Part shown: one piece after another, positions 32,026 to 39,496 of the stretch
Position numbering within the stretch: the first letter of the stretch is position 1
Layout: each line of letters begins with the position of its first letter
NCBI GenBank assembly: GCA_017387505.1
Contig: JAFOFB010000007.1
Span: forward strand, 1 to 39,515
Reading direction: 5' to 3'
DNA length: 39,515 bases
Origin: Methanocorpusculum sp.
Lineage (GTDB): Archaea; Halobacteriota; Methanomicrobia; Methanomicrobiales; Methanocorpusculaceae
Notes under the pieces: generated by a model
The model's database searches: none
What the model was told of the DNA's origin: nothing
The model's input: the letters and a program-made list of their open reading frames with translations, nothing else
Position numbers and translations under genes: made by a program

Positions 32026-32135
32026 TGTAGCCGGGGTGAAGCTACCCGGTTGCAGTCTTATGTCTTACCGGGCATATGTTTGGTGTATAGGGCTAAGCGG
32101 GGTCTTTCTGAATCCGTCCCGCGAAAAACTAACAC
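32026..32135 (+). ncRNA. Candidate structured RNA downstream of a TATA box
   Basis: A perfect TTTATATA (31997-32004) lies about 25 bases upstream. The following ~110 bases contain no frame but two clear stems: CCCGGT/ACCGGG (32045-32072) and GCGGG/CCCGC (32097-32122), plus a TAGC/GCTA pair at the start. An ACA trinucleotide at 32132 follows the last stem by nine bases, so an H/ACA-type guide RNA is one possibility. It is not a tRNA. The rest of 31762-32560 is repeats. Confidence 0.35.
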
Positions 32136-32220
32136 CCTTTGCTAAGAGGGGAGAGGGAACAAGGAAATTGCTCTCTCCTCCTTAGTTCTCCTTTGATGTT
32201 TTTGTATTTTGTATTTATTC

Positions 32221-32500
32221 TACTGCTCCGCCTAGCCGCTACGCTGACGCGGCGGCTCGAGACGGCGGAGAGAGACTTAGGTGTTTGGGTTCGGGTGTTT
32301 CTTTGACTCTCCGCAGCGTCAGCGAGGATTCCCCGCCGAAAAAGCCGCCGCGTCAGCGATAGCAAGTCGCTTTAGCGGCTTGCGTGCGTCCCGGCGGGTT
32401 GTTGATTGTTTTTTTTTGTGTTATTTGACTGCCCCGCCTGACTGCTCGCTGACGCGGCAGTCCGAGACGGCGGGGAGAGACTTAGGTGTTTGGGATTCTG
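32221..32500. repeat. Pair of GC-rich direct repeats with palindromic units
   Basis: Two ~70-base copies: 32221-32290 and 32431-32500, each with GCTGACGCGGC-n-GAGACGGCGG-GAGAGACTTAGGTGTTTGGG. Between them is a palindromic unit beginning CCCGCCGAAAAAGC and ending CGGCGGG; a unit with the same ends lies at 38174-38268 on the other side of the defence island. No coding capacity. Confidence 0.65.
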
Positions 32501-32574
32501 GTGCAGAGCCGTTTCGACTACAAAAAATCGCATAGCATATTTCGCCCACTGACGCGGGCTTCATATGCCTGCTT

Positions 32575-32817
32575 CCGTGTGCTCCTTCGCCTTCGGTCTT
32601 CGACCTGCAGGCTCGGCGCACCCGTCTTTTTTGCTTAACGTCTCCACTACCCATATACATGGTTGGATGGGGCGGGGCACAGGCGTTTACCCGCGAGAGG
32701 ATAACCTCGTCGGTCTGTTCGCCTTCGGCTCTCATCCCGCCAAGGATATCGTCTCGCGGTTCACACGCCCGCGTTGTAAGCCCGCCGAGTTTCCCGGGCA
32801 GGCTTCGGAGTTATATT
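32575..32817 (+). repeat. Conserved structured leader of GxxExxY gene, left copy
   Basis: About 240 bases closely similar, in inverted orientation, to 37826-38085. Predicted stems: GTGTGC/GCGCAC (32577-32582 with 32616-32621), GGCGT...CCGCGAGA (32682-32698) with TCTCGCGG...ACGCC (32752-32769), and AAGCCCGCC with GGGCAGGCTT (32778-32805). The last hairpin ends at the CGGAG ribosome binding site of the gene. Frames running through it differ between the two copies, so conservation is at the nucleic-acid level. Confidence 0.6.
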
Positions 32818-33195
32818 ATGAAAATGTTAGATGACAACTCGGATTTACTGAAAGTGCTTCGCTGCGCTTTTGAGGTTTATGCAACTCTGAAATACGGTTA
32901 TCTGGAATCGGTGTATGAAGCAGCTCTGGAATACGAGCTTTTGCAGGCGGGTTTTTCTGTTTCCCGTCAGGTTCGGATTCCTGTTTTCTACAAGGGTGTT
33001 GAGCTGAGGAAGGATTTCTATGCGGATATGGTTGTGAATGACTGCATTCTTTTAGAGTTAAAGGCTGTATCAACAATCAATCAGGCTCACGAAAAACAGC
33101 TTCAAAGTTATATGAAATCTACTGGGATTAAGGAGGGGATGCTTCTGAACTTCGGGCATGTTAGGAGCTTACAGTGGAGAAGTTATTCTCCATGA
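32818..33195 (+). CDS. GxxExxY protein (PD-(D/E)XK-like), left copy
   Basis: A 125-residue protein from ATG 32818 (MKMLDDNSDLL), with CGGAG nine bases upstream; longer frames run through the non-coding leader. The family signature is GYLESVYEAAL (G-x-x-E-x-x-Y). The core FYADMVVNDCILLELKAV has the D...E-x-K arrangement of PD-(D/E)XK nucleases. The C-terminal half pairs with HEKQLQSYMKSTGIKEGMLLNFG. It is the same length as, and about half identical to, the protein at 37448-37825. Biochemical role is unknown for the family; nuclease activity is inferred from the fold. Confidence 0.85.
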   Translation: MKMLDDNSDLLKVLRCAFEVYATLKYGYLESVYEAALEYELLQAGFSVSRQVRIPVFYKGVELRKDFYADMVVNDCILLELKAVSTINQAHEKQLQSYMKSTGIKEGMLLNFGHVRSLQWRSYSP

Positions 33196-33196
33196 T

Positions 33197-33625
33197 TCAA
33201 TCCCATTTTACTACGCAGGGATTAGGTCTTGCGGTGAATGTGGTATTACATTCTGCACAGGTTATGGAAAATGGAATATCCATTTCCAAGGGGTTACATT
33301 TTTGCAGTTCCGTTCCGCAGGATTTACAGATGAACTTGGGGGTGTATGTTTCCCCGTCTTTTTCGAGGGTGAATGAGGTGTACTGTTCTAATGTTTTGCA
33401 TTTGGGACAGAAGCAGATTTGGTATTCGTAGTCTTTTGGTTTCCATCCATTTTCCATTAGGGATATACAGGCTTCCCAGATTTCTTTTGGTACTTCTTCT
33501 TTGAGTTCTGGCTTTTCTCCAAAGAATAGTCTCTCAAATGTGTAATGATAGAGAATACCCACTCCTTCATGAAGGTTTATTTTTGATTTGCAGTTCGGAC
33601 ATTTAAAGCTGTATCCGTGTCCCAT
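33197..33625 (-). CDS. Zinc-ribbon protein
   Basis: A 142-residue protein with four pairs of cysteines: CPNCKS near the start, CFCPKCK in the middle, CKSCG, and CAECN at the end, enough for two zinc ribbons. Between them is a helix (VPKEIWEACISLMENGWKP). There is no recognised family beyond the ribbons. It ends one base after the left GxxExxY gene, converging with it, and is divergent from the MmeI-like gene with a 124-base gap. It may be island cargo. Confidence 0.7.
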   Translation of the reverse strand: MGHGYSFKCPNCKSKINLHEGVGILYHYTFERLFFGEKPELKEEVPKEIWEACISLMENGWKPKDYEYQICFCPKCKTLEQYTSFTLEKDGETYTPKFICKSCGTELQKCNPLEMDIPFSITCAECNTTFTARPNPCVVKWD

Positions 33626-33749
33626 GAGTAATGGTATTTAGGAGTGGAGAAGGGATAAGGGTTTGCGAGGGAGCGGACATGTGCTAAACTATTCAGAAGT
33701 CATCTTAATCTATATTGGAAGATAATAGTATCTTACTCACAGGGAAAAT

Positions 33750-36497
33750 ATGGCAACAGTAAAACAGAAATTAGCGGCAGAAAAGTTTGCAAAAGATTGG
33801 GAAGGAAAAGGATATGAGCGTGGGCAGAGCCAGACATTCTGGCTGTCTCTTTTGAACAAGGTTTTTGGTATCGAAGAGCCTGACAAGTTCATTTCTTTTG
33901 AAGATAAGGTTAGTCTCAGTCACGCGAGTTTTATTGATGCAAGAATCCCCTCTACAAAAGTTATTATTGAGCAGAAAAGCCTTGGAAAAGATTTACGCAA
34001 GCCGATTCGTCAATCAGACGGTTCGATGCTGACACCTTTAGGACAGGCTATCCGCTACAACATGAGCCTGCCTTTTTCTCAGCATTCAAGGTGGGTTGTT
34101 CTGTCTAATTTTTCAGAGTTCCATGTTTACGATTTGGAGCATCCTGAGAAGAAAGAGCCGGAGGTCATTCTGCTTAAGAACTTAGGAAAGGAGTATTCCC
34201 GCTTACAGTTCCTTGTGGATTCTGAAAACGACCGAGTGTCTAAGGAAGAGGATATCTCTTTACAGGCAGGAGAGCTCGTGGGTAAAATTTATGATGCTAT
34301 TTTGAAGCAGTATCATAATCCAAAAGACCCGCATTCTCTTAAAAGTCTGAATATGCTTTGTGTGCGGCTTGTGTTTTGTATGTATGCGGAGGATGCAGGT
34401 ATTTTTCCGTATGCTTCACAGTTCACTGATTATCTTAAAGCATATCGCGCTGAGGATGCCCGCGAGGCTCTGATTAATCTGTTCAAGGTTTTAGATACTA
34501 AGATTGAGGAGAGAAGTCCGTATCTGAAAGATTCTTTGAAGGATTTCCCGTATGTGAACGGCGGTCTGTTTGAGGATGAGGAGATTGAGATTCCGATGTT
34601 TACTGAGGATATTATGACCCTCATCTTACAGAATGCAAGCTCTGATTTTGATTGGTCTGGTATTAATCCAACTATTTTTGGAGCGGTGTTCGAGAGTACG
34701 CTTAATCAGGAGACGCGGCGTTCTAATGGAATGCACTATACATCTATCGAGAATATCCACAAGGTTATCGACCCTCTGTTTTTGGATAGTTTAAAGGAAG
34801 AGGCAGAGCGTATCAGAAATGTCTCGAACAGGGAAACAAGAAAGAAGTACTTTGATGATTTAAGAAAGAAACTCGGCGGGCTTCGCTTCTTAGATCCTGC
34901 GTGCGGTTCTGGTAATTTCCTGACCGAGACTTATCTCTCGCTTCGCCGTCTGGAAAATGAGATTCTGAAAGAGACCTTTGCAGGTCAGATGGTTTTTGAT
35001 GTGGACGGGGTTATCAATGTTCCCATCGACCAATTCTATGGTATTGAGCTAAACGACTTTGCGGTAAATGTCGCAAAGACGGCTCTCTGGATTGCTGAGT
35101 TCCAGATGATGAAGGAGACGGAAAAGATTGTGCAGGTGGACTTGGATTTCCTGCCGCTTAAGTCATACACGAATATTGTGGAGGGCAATGCCCTGCGGAT
35201 TGATTGGGAAGATGTTGTGCCGAAGGATAAACTGAGTTATATCTTAGGAAATCCACCGTTTGTTGGTTTTTCCCACATGAATGCTGAACAGAAAGCAGAC
35301 ATGCAAGAACTTTTCCCCGGTGTGAAAAATCTGGATTTTGTTTGCGGGTGGTATAAAAAGGCATCAGATTTCTCAGTTGGTATGGAGATAGAGACAGCAT
35401 TCGTGTCGACAAATTCTATTGTACAGGGTGAGACAGTTAGTCGTTTCTGGGCGTTCCTTCCAGATGATATTATCAACTTTGCATATCGTAGTTTTATTTG
35501 GGAAAGTGAAGCATCACATGCCGCACAGGTTCATTGTGTGATTATTGGATTCTCTAAAAAAGAACGCTCGTTAAAATTTATCTTTGATGGGGAAAAGAAA
35601 ACTGTAGCACAAAATATCAACCGGTATTTGTTTGACGCTCCAAATGTTCTTGTTATGAGCAGGGCAAAACCGTTATGTGATGTTCCAAAAATGGTTTATG
35701 GAAACAAGCCCGCAGATGGTGGTCATCTAATTATTGAGAAAGAGGACTATGAAGACTTCATAACTAGAGAACCACAGGCTCAAAAATATATCAAGCCTCT
35801 TCTTGGAGCGTCTGAATATTTACATGGGAAGAAACGGTGGTGTCTGTGGCTGGTTGGTGCATCGCCTGCTGAGTTGAAGAAGTGCCCCTTAGTTTATGAG
35901 AGAGTACAACGCTGTAAAGAGACACGAGAACAGAGTATCGCTGCTGCTATCCGAAAGTTTGCAGAGACACCAACTCTCTTTGCACAGCGAACTCAGCCTG
36001 TAGGAAAAGCATCTGTAATTATTCCACGCCATTCTTCAGAGACAAGAAAGTATGTTCCATTCGGATTTATTGGTCCTGAAATCATCGTTAATGATGCAGT
36101 ACAAATTCTCCCAGATGCGTCACTTTATCATTTTGGTGTTATCATATCTAACATTCATATGGCATGGATGCGAGCGATTTGCGGTAGAATAAAAAGTGAT
36201 TACCGATACTCCAAAGATGTCGTCTACAACAACTTCCCCTTCCCCACTCCCACCGAAGAGCAGAAATCCGCCATCGAGAAAACCGCTCAGGGCATTTTAG
36301 ACGCACGGGCACTTTATCCAGACAACAGTTTAGCAGACTTATACGACCCGCTGACTATGCCGCCGGAACTCAGGAAGGCTCACGAGGCAAACGACAGGGC
36401 TGTCGAGAAGGCGTATGGTCGCAAATTCGCGGATGAGGCAGAAATAGTCGCATATCTGATGCAGGAGTATCAGCGGCTTGTTGGGGAGAAGAAGTAA
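33750..36497 (+). CDS. MmeI-like type IIL restriction-modification enzyme
   Basis: A 915-residue single-chain restriction-modification enzyme resembling MmeI along its length. Residues 1-~160 hold the nuclease with D63...E74-x-K76 (FIDARIPSTKVIIEQK). The helical connector follows. The gamma-type adenine methyltransferase has motif I DPACGSGNF at 382-390 and motif IV NPPF at 501-504. The specificity domain is about 620-810 (GHLIIEKEDYEDFI; RRHSSETRKYVPFGF). The C-terminus ends in SLADLYDPLTMPPELRKAH. All catalytic motifs are intact. It methylates one strand of its site and cuts about 20 bp away, by family knowledge. An AATCTATATTGG TATA-like box lies ~40 bases upstream. Confidence 0.93.
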   Translation: MATVKQKLAAEKFAKDWEGKGYERGQSQTFWLSLLNKVFGIEEPDKFISFEDKVSLSHASFIDARIPSTKVIIEQKSLGKDLRKPIRQSDGSMLTPLGQAIRYNMSLPFSQHSRWVVLSNFSEFHVYDLEHPEKKEPEVILLKNLGKEYSRLQFLVDSENDRVSKEEDISLQAGELVGKIYDAILKQYHNPKDPHSLKSLNMLCVRLVFCMYAEDAGIFPYASQFTDYLKAYRAEDAREALINLFKVLDTKIEERSPYLKDSLKDFPYVNGGLFEDEEIEIPMFTEDIMTLILQNASSDFDWSGINPTIFGAVFESTLNQETRRSNGMHYTSIENIHKVIDPLFLDSLKEEAERIRNVSNRETRKKYFDDLRKKLGGLRFLDPACGSGNFLTETYLSLRRLENEILKETFAGQMVFDVDGVINVPIDQFYGIELNDFAVNVAKTALWIAEFQMMKETEKIVQVDLDFLPLKSYTNIVEGNALRIDWEDVVPKDKLSYILGNPPFVGFSHMNAEQKADMQELFPGVKNLDFVCGWYKKASDFSVGMEIETAFVSTNSIVQGETVSRFWAFLPDDIINFAYRSFIWESEASHAAQVHCVIIGFSKKERSLKFIFDGEKKTVAQNINRYLFDAPNVLVMSRAKPLCDVPKMVYGNKPADGGHLIIEKEDYEDFITREPQAQKYIKPLLGASEYLHGKKRWCLWLVGASPAELKKCPLVYERVQRCKETREQSIAAAIRKFAETPTLFAQRTQPVGKASVIIPRHSSETRKYVPFGFIGPEIIVNDAVQILPDASLYHFGVIISNIHMAWMRAICGRIKSDYRYSKDVVYNNFPFPTPTEEQKSAIEKTAQGILDARALYPDNSLADLYDPLTMPPELRKAHEANDRAVEKAYGRKFADEAEIVAYLMQEYQRLVGEKK

Positions 36498-36526
36498 ATC
36501 TCCCAATTCCTTGTCTGCTATTTCTA

Positions 36527-37417
36527 TTATTCAAACTCAATATTTTTGACTATGAGAATGGTATGAATTACACAAAATAATTGTACACAGTGACACTTTT
36601 CAACAATCTGGTTACTTCTCCCATGAACAAACCAATGTCGGTTGATAATATCCGGTTCGTCTGATGAGAAATCGAATGTATCATAAAATACTTCTATAAA
36701 ATCCATTAATGCATAGAAGAGAAAAGCATATGAGAAATCATCCTCTAGATTTTTCATCTCTATTTGTTCTTTAAATGAATCCTTAATTTTCTTGAATCCT
36801 GACTTTCCAGTATCAAAGAGCAGAAATCTTTCTACAAGAGGGATTAAAACATGTGCACATGGTGCATAAAGACCTGCATTATATGCCTGGATTCCCTCTC
36901 TAATTTTCTGCAGTTCACTTTCATCTGAAATTATGGATAATATCTCTTGACTCAGTCTATCAAAGTATTCACTGTCATCTGAAAAGTACTTGTCAAGTAT
37001 GTATTTGTTGAAATCTGAATTAAACACATCATCAGCACTAATCGGAATAAACAGAGGAATAACCCATCCATACTTACCAATCTGTGCTCGTGGTGACAGG
37101 ATAGAAATAGAGGCAGTAATCTCACTTTTCCACTGAGAGGTAATACTTTGAATTAGGGATATAGCAGGATTCGTATATAGCTGCTTAAATCTATTTGATA
37201 TCTCAGCAATTTCTTCCCCAAGAGGAAATTCAAACATAACTGGACTATAAACTCTGTTTGATAACTCTCTTAGATTTTCTTTTATTTTTTCTAAAGGGGC
37301 GATGTACTCTAACAGCGGATTTGTAAATTGATTGGTTATGTTCCCCTGCTCATTCTTCTGGTTATGCTCATCATCCATATGTATGATAGACAATAGGACG
37401 AGAGAGAGATTAAGCAT
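36527..37417 (-). CDS. HEPN-like protein with RHxxxH motif
   Basis: A 296-residue protein (Met14 at 37378, MDDEHNQKNE, is an alternative start). The C-terminal ~130 residues are helical: EGIQAYNAGLYAPCAHVLIPLVERFLL, then a helical block, then IINRHWFVHGRSNQIVEKC. Arg260-x4-His265 fits the R-x4-6-H catalytic motif of HEPN ribonucleases, and the Y-x-x-A-x...-l-x-P-l-v-E-r pattern is shared with abortive-infection-like families. The N-terminal half is unrecognised. It converges on the MmeI-like gene with a 29-base gap, in the same island. RNase activity is inference. Confidence 0.6.
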   Translation of the reverse strand: MLNLSLVLLSIIHMDDEHNQKNEQGNITNQFTNPLLEYIAPLEKIKENLRELSNRVYSPVMFEFPLGEEIAEISNRFKQLYTNPAISLIQSITSQWKSEITASISILSPRAQIGKYGWVIPLFIPISADDVFNSDFNKYILDKYFSDDSEYFDRLSQEILSIISDESELQKIREGIQAYNAGLYAPCAHVLIPLVERFLLFDTGKSGFKKIKDSFKEQIEMKNLEDDFSYAFLFYALMDFIEVFYDTFDFSSDEPDIINRHWFVHGRSNQIVEKCHCVQLFCVIHTILIVKNIEFE

Positions 37418-37447
37418 TTGTGAAATTGAGATTTTTCTGTTGAAAAA

Positions 37448-37825
37448 TCAAAGAGTGACTAACCGCCACTCCAACCTCCTCAAATTTCCAAAGTTCACTA
37501 AAAGCCCGCTCTCCATCCCTGTTGTTTTCAGATAACTCTCAACCTGCCGCTCGTGAATCTTTGCGAGGTTCGACACTGCCTTCAACTCTACAAGAACCGC
37601 ATCATTCACAATCATATCCGCGACAAACGGCGCATCCAGAAGCTCGCCCTTGTAATACACGGGAAGTTTCACCTGACGGCGAACCGCAAAGCCTTCTGCC
37701 GTCAGTTCCTTTTCCAACGCCTTCTCATACACCGATTCCAGATAACCGGGCTTCAAGTGATTGTACACCGCAAGGGCGCATCCGACAATTCTGTACATAT
37801 CCGAGTTAACATCTAACTTATTCAT
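37448..37825 (-). CDS. GxxExxY protein (PD-(D/E)XK-like), right copy
   Basis: A 125-residue protein from ATG 37825 (MNKLDVNSDMY), preceded by CGGAG at the right distance. Signature GYLESVYEKAL and core FVADMIVNDAVLVELKAV are conserved, and the end HERQVESYLKTTGMESGLLVNFG aligns without gaps to the left copy. The two genes face each other across the 4.25-kb island. Protein divergence is clear, so the duplication is not recent or the copies came independently. The larger frame to 37903 runs through the leader and is unlikely to be used. Confidence 0.85.
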   Translation of the reverse strand: MNKLDVNSDMYRIVGCALAVYNHLKPGYLESVYEKALEKELTAEGFAVRRQVKLPVYYKGELLDAPFVADMIVNDAVLVELKAVSNLAKIHERQVESYLKTTGMESGLLVNFGNLRRLEWRLVTL

Positions 37826-38085
37826 GGTTACACTCCGAAGCCAACCGGGCAACCCGGCGGGCTTACACCGGGGGCGTGTAAACCGCGAGACGATATTGCT
37901 CACGGGATGAGAGCGAGCAAAGCGAGCGAACAGACCGGGGGCATTATCCTCTCGCGGGTGAACGCCTGTGCCCCGCCCATTTTTTGTATATTAAGGAGGG
38001 CGTCAAAAAAAAGACGGACGCGCCGAGCATGCAGGTGTGAAGAGGCGATTAGCCGATGAACACCGAAGGCGAAGGAGCGGCTCGG
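37826..38085 (-). repeat. Conserved structured leader of GxxExxY gene, right copy
   Basis: Inverted counterpart of 32575-32817. Shared blocks, read on the minus strand, include CTCCTTCGCCTTCGG, GGGCGGGGCACAGGCGTT, ACCCGCGAGAGGATAA, CTCTCATCCCG and ATCGTCTCGCGGTTTACACG. Stems: GCTCGG/CCGAGC (38080-38085 with 38023-38028), TCTCGCGG/CCGCGAGA (37950-37957 with 37883-37890), and CCGGG/CCCGG inside AAGCC/GGCTT next to the start codon. Confidence 0.6.
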
Positions 38086-38099
38086 ATTTTTTTAGCCCG

Positions 38100-38690
38100 A
38101 CGGAAACACCACTAAAAGAGCATCAACCATTTTGTCTATCTTAAAAAAAGAATCATCACAAAAAATCTGATTGCCCGCCGAAAAAGCTGCGGCGATTGGC
38201 GAGGGAGCGAAGCGACTAAGCCAATAGCACGGCGATTAGACGTGCGTCAGCCAAGCGGCTCGGCGGGAACTCCTAAACCAACACCAGAACAGGCGCATAA
38301 ATCAAGCAAAAACCGAAAGCGAAGGAGCGGACGGAAGCAGTCATACGAAGCCCGCCGCGACATGCGAGAGGCGCGAAGAGACTCGAAGCTAAAGCACGAC
38401 GGAACGGCGTGCGAGTGCGTAGCGGGCAGGCGGAGCAGTACTATAAGAAAAAAGAAAACCCAATAATCTTTACACCAAAGAGCCTATAGTGTCAAAAAAC
38501 CAATTATTGAGTAGAGAGAGGGGGCAGGAAAACCAAACCCCCTCGCACGTCTTTCGCAAGCCCTTTGGTCTTGCCCACGGCTTGAGCCACTTCGTGCCTC
38601 TCGCCTTCAGCCGTGCTCAAGGCTTGAGTCACCTTCGGTGCCTCTCGCCCCTCTAACCTCTTTTTCTGCCCCGTCTCGGGAACTATTACA
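38100..38690. repeat. Repeat-rich gene-free stretch
   Basis: No supported gene. It holds a palindromic unit (38174-38268) starting CCCGCCGAAAAAGC and ending CGGCGGG, like the one at 32332-32398; GC-rich sequence to 38450; and a tandem repeat in which GGCTTGAGYCACYTTCGKTGC occurs at about 38580 and 38622. The leader repeat at 38472-38530 is listed separately. Confidence 0.5.
38472..38530 (+). promoter_or_regulatory. Leader repeat copy 1 upstream of acidic protein gene
   Basis: ACACCAAAGAGCCTATAGTG followed by AAACCAATTATTGAGTAGAG and AGAGGGGGCAG. The same sequence with few changes occurs at 39430-39496. It contains AT-rich TATA-like segments (CAATTATTGAG) and lies about 160 bases upstream of the gene at 38691, so it is a probable promoter or transcript start region. 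Confidence 0.5.
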
Positions 38691-39179
38691 ATGGCTGACT
38701 TTACAAAAACTGCAATTAACCAGAATACAAAAAGAGAGTACGTCTCTCCTATTCCATCCCTTGACGCCTTCGAAAGCGTAATTAACGCATTCAAAAACGA
38801 CACCACAATGGGATTCACCAAAAAGGAACTGACCGCTGAGACCTACAAGACAAAGATTGTTTACTTCGATGCAAAAGGAGATGAGAAGGCATATGTGAAT
38901 GTCTATGCAGGTGACAAGACATCTCTTGAAGACGGCACTTCTCTTCTTAGAGGAACCGAAGCCGCAGAAACTTTCGCAGGTGTCGGAGGTTCTGGCTCTG
39001 TCGAAGACAAAGAAGACAATTGGACTGCAAAGTTCTCCTGCGTCAACAAAGTTGACGACAAAGAAGACGCCTTCACCGTCACCATCGGCAAAGACTACAT
39101 GCTTGTCACAGGCTTCTCCTATGACGCAACCATCGAGAAGATAGAGACTTGGGCTGACTCTCAGGCAAATCTCGCATAA
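38691..39179 (+). CDS. Acidic protein of unknown function
   Basis: A 162-residue acidic protein starting MADFTKTAINQNTKREY. It has no signal peptide or membrane segment. The middle is Gly/Ser/Glu/Asp-rich (AAETFAGVGGSGSVEDKEDN), followed by strand-like sequence (AKFSCVNKVDDKEDAFTVTI, YMLVTGFSYDATIEKIETWA), suggesting a beta-sandwich. The codon use is smooth and strongly biased as in well-expressed genes, and a strong terminator follows. I recognise no family. A repeated leader at the window edge suggests a second copy downstream. Confidence 0.65.
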   Translation: MADFTKTAINQNTKREYVSPIPSLDAFESVINAFKNDTTMGFTKKELTAETYKTKIVYFDAKGDEKAYVNVYAGDKTSLEDGTSLLRGTEAAETFAGVGGSGSVEDKEDNWTAKFSCVNKVDDKEDAFTVTIGKDYMLVTGFSYDATIEKIETWADSQANLA

Positions 39180-39213
39180 GCAGAAGGAAGATTCCTTCTG
39201 CTTTCTTTTTTTT
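39179..39213 (+). terminator. Strong terminator after acidic protein gene
   Basis: AGCAGAAGGAA and TTCCTTCTGCT form an 11-bp stem with a very short loop, followed by TTCTTTTTTTT. It overlaps the stop codon. This is the clearest hairpin-plus-T-tract in the window. Confidence 0.75.
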
Positions 39214-39229
39214 CACTCTTCTATTACGC

Positions 39230-39405
39230 GAGCGCCGGAAGCGCGAGTCGAGCGTTCCGCCGGACGTTGGCGAATGGCGAGAGCATGCTCGAGCCTTGAA
39301 CATGGCTGAAAGACATGCGATGCCACGAACAAGCCAGAGGCTTGTGAGAGTCCGGGTGAACGGAACGCGATTCGCCAAGATTCGCGCCGATTCGCGGTTT
39401 TACTT
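39230..39405. repeat. Palindromic element near right edge
   Basis: CGTTCCG-CCGGAC (39253-39265) pairs with GTCCGG-n5-CGGAACG (39350-39367). The right flank CGATTCGCCAAGATTCGCG resembles the right arm of the 3043-3174 palindrome, and the centre carries CATGCTCGAGCC and AACAAGCC-AGAGGCTTGTGA repeats like those at 1-45. It is a composite of the window's dispersed repeats with no gene. Confidence 0.55.
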
Positions 39406-39429
39406 TACCAAATAAAGCCAAAGCAAATC

Positions 39430-39496
39430 TCAAAATCCTTACACCAAAGAGCCTATAATCCCATAAAACCAATTATTAAGTAGAGAGAGGGGGCAG
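39430..39496 (+). promoter_or_regulatory. Leader repeat copy 2 at window edge
   Basis: ACACCAAAGAGCCTATAATC followed by AAACCAATTATTAAGTAGAG and AGAGGGGGCAGA, nearly the same as 38472-38530. By analogy a gene should begin roughly 160 bases further on, outside the window. Confidence 0.5.

Noticed and set aside
32026-32122. tRNA gene downstream of the TATA box
   Set aside because: No T-arm consensus, no D-arm and no matching acceptor stem can be drawn; the stems have the wrong sizes and spacing.
32221-32500. CRISPR array
   Set aside because: There are only two long direct repeats, with a palindromic unit rather than uniform spacers between them, and no cas genes are present.
32565-32834. 89-residue frame and N-terminal extension of the left GxxExxY gene through its leader
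   Set aside because: The second copy of the leader keeps the nucleotide sequence but uses a different frame there, and the true start with CGGAG at 32818 gives proteins of equal length in both copies.
38242-38466. 74-residue Arg/Lys-rich frame
   Set aside because: It lies wholly within GC-rich repeats, starts without a ribosome binding site and shows repeat-like composition.
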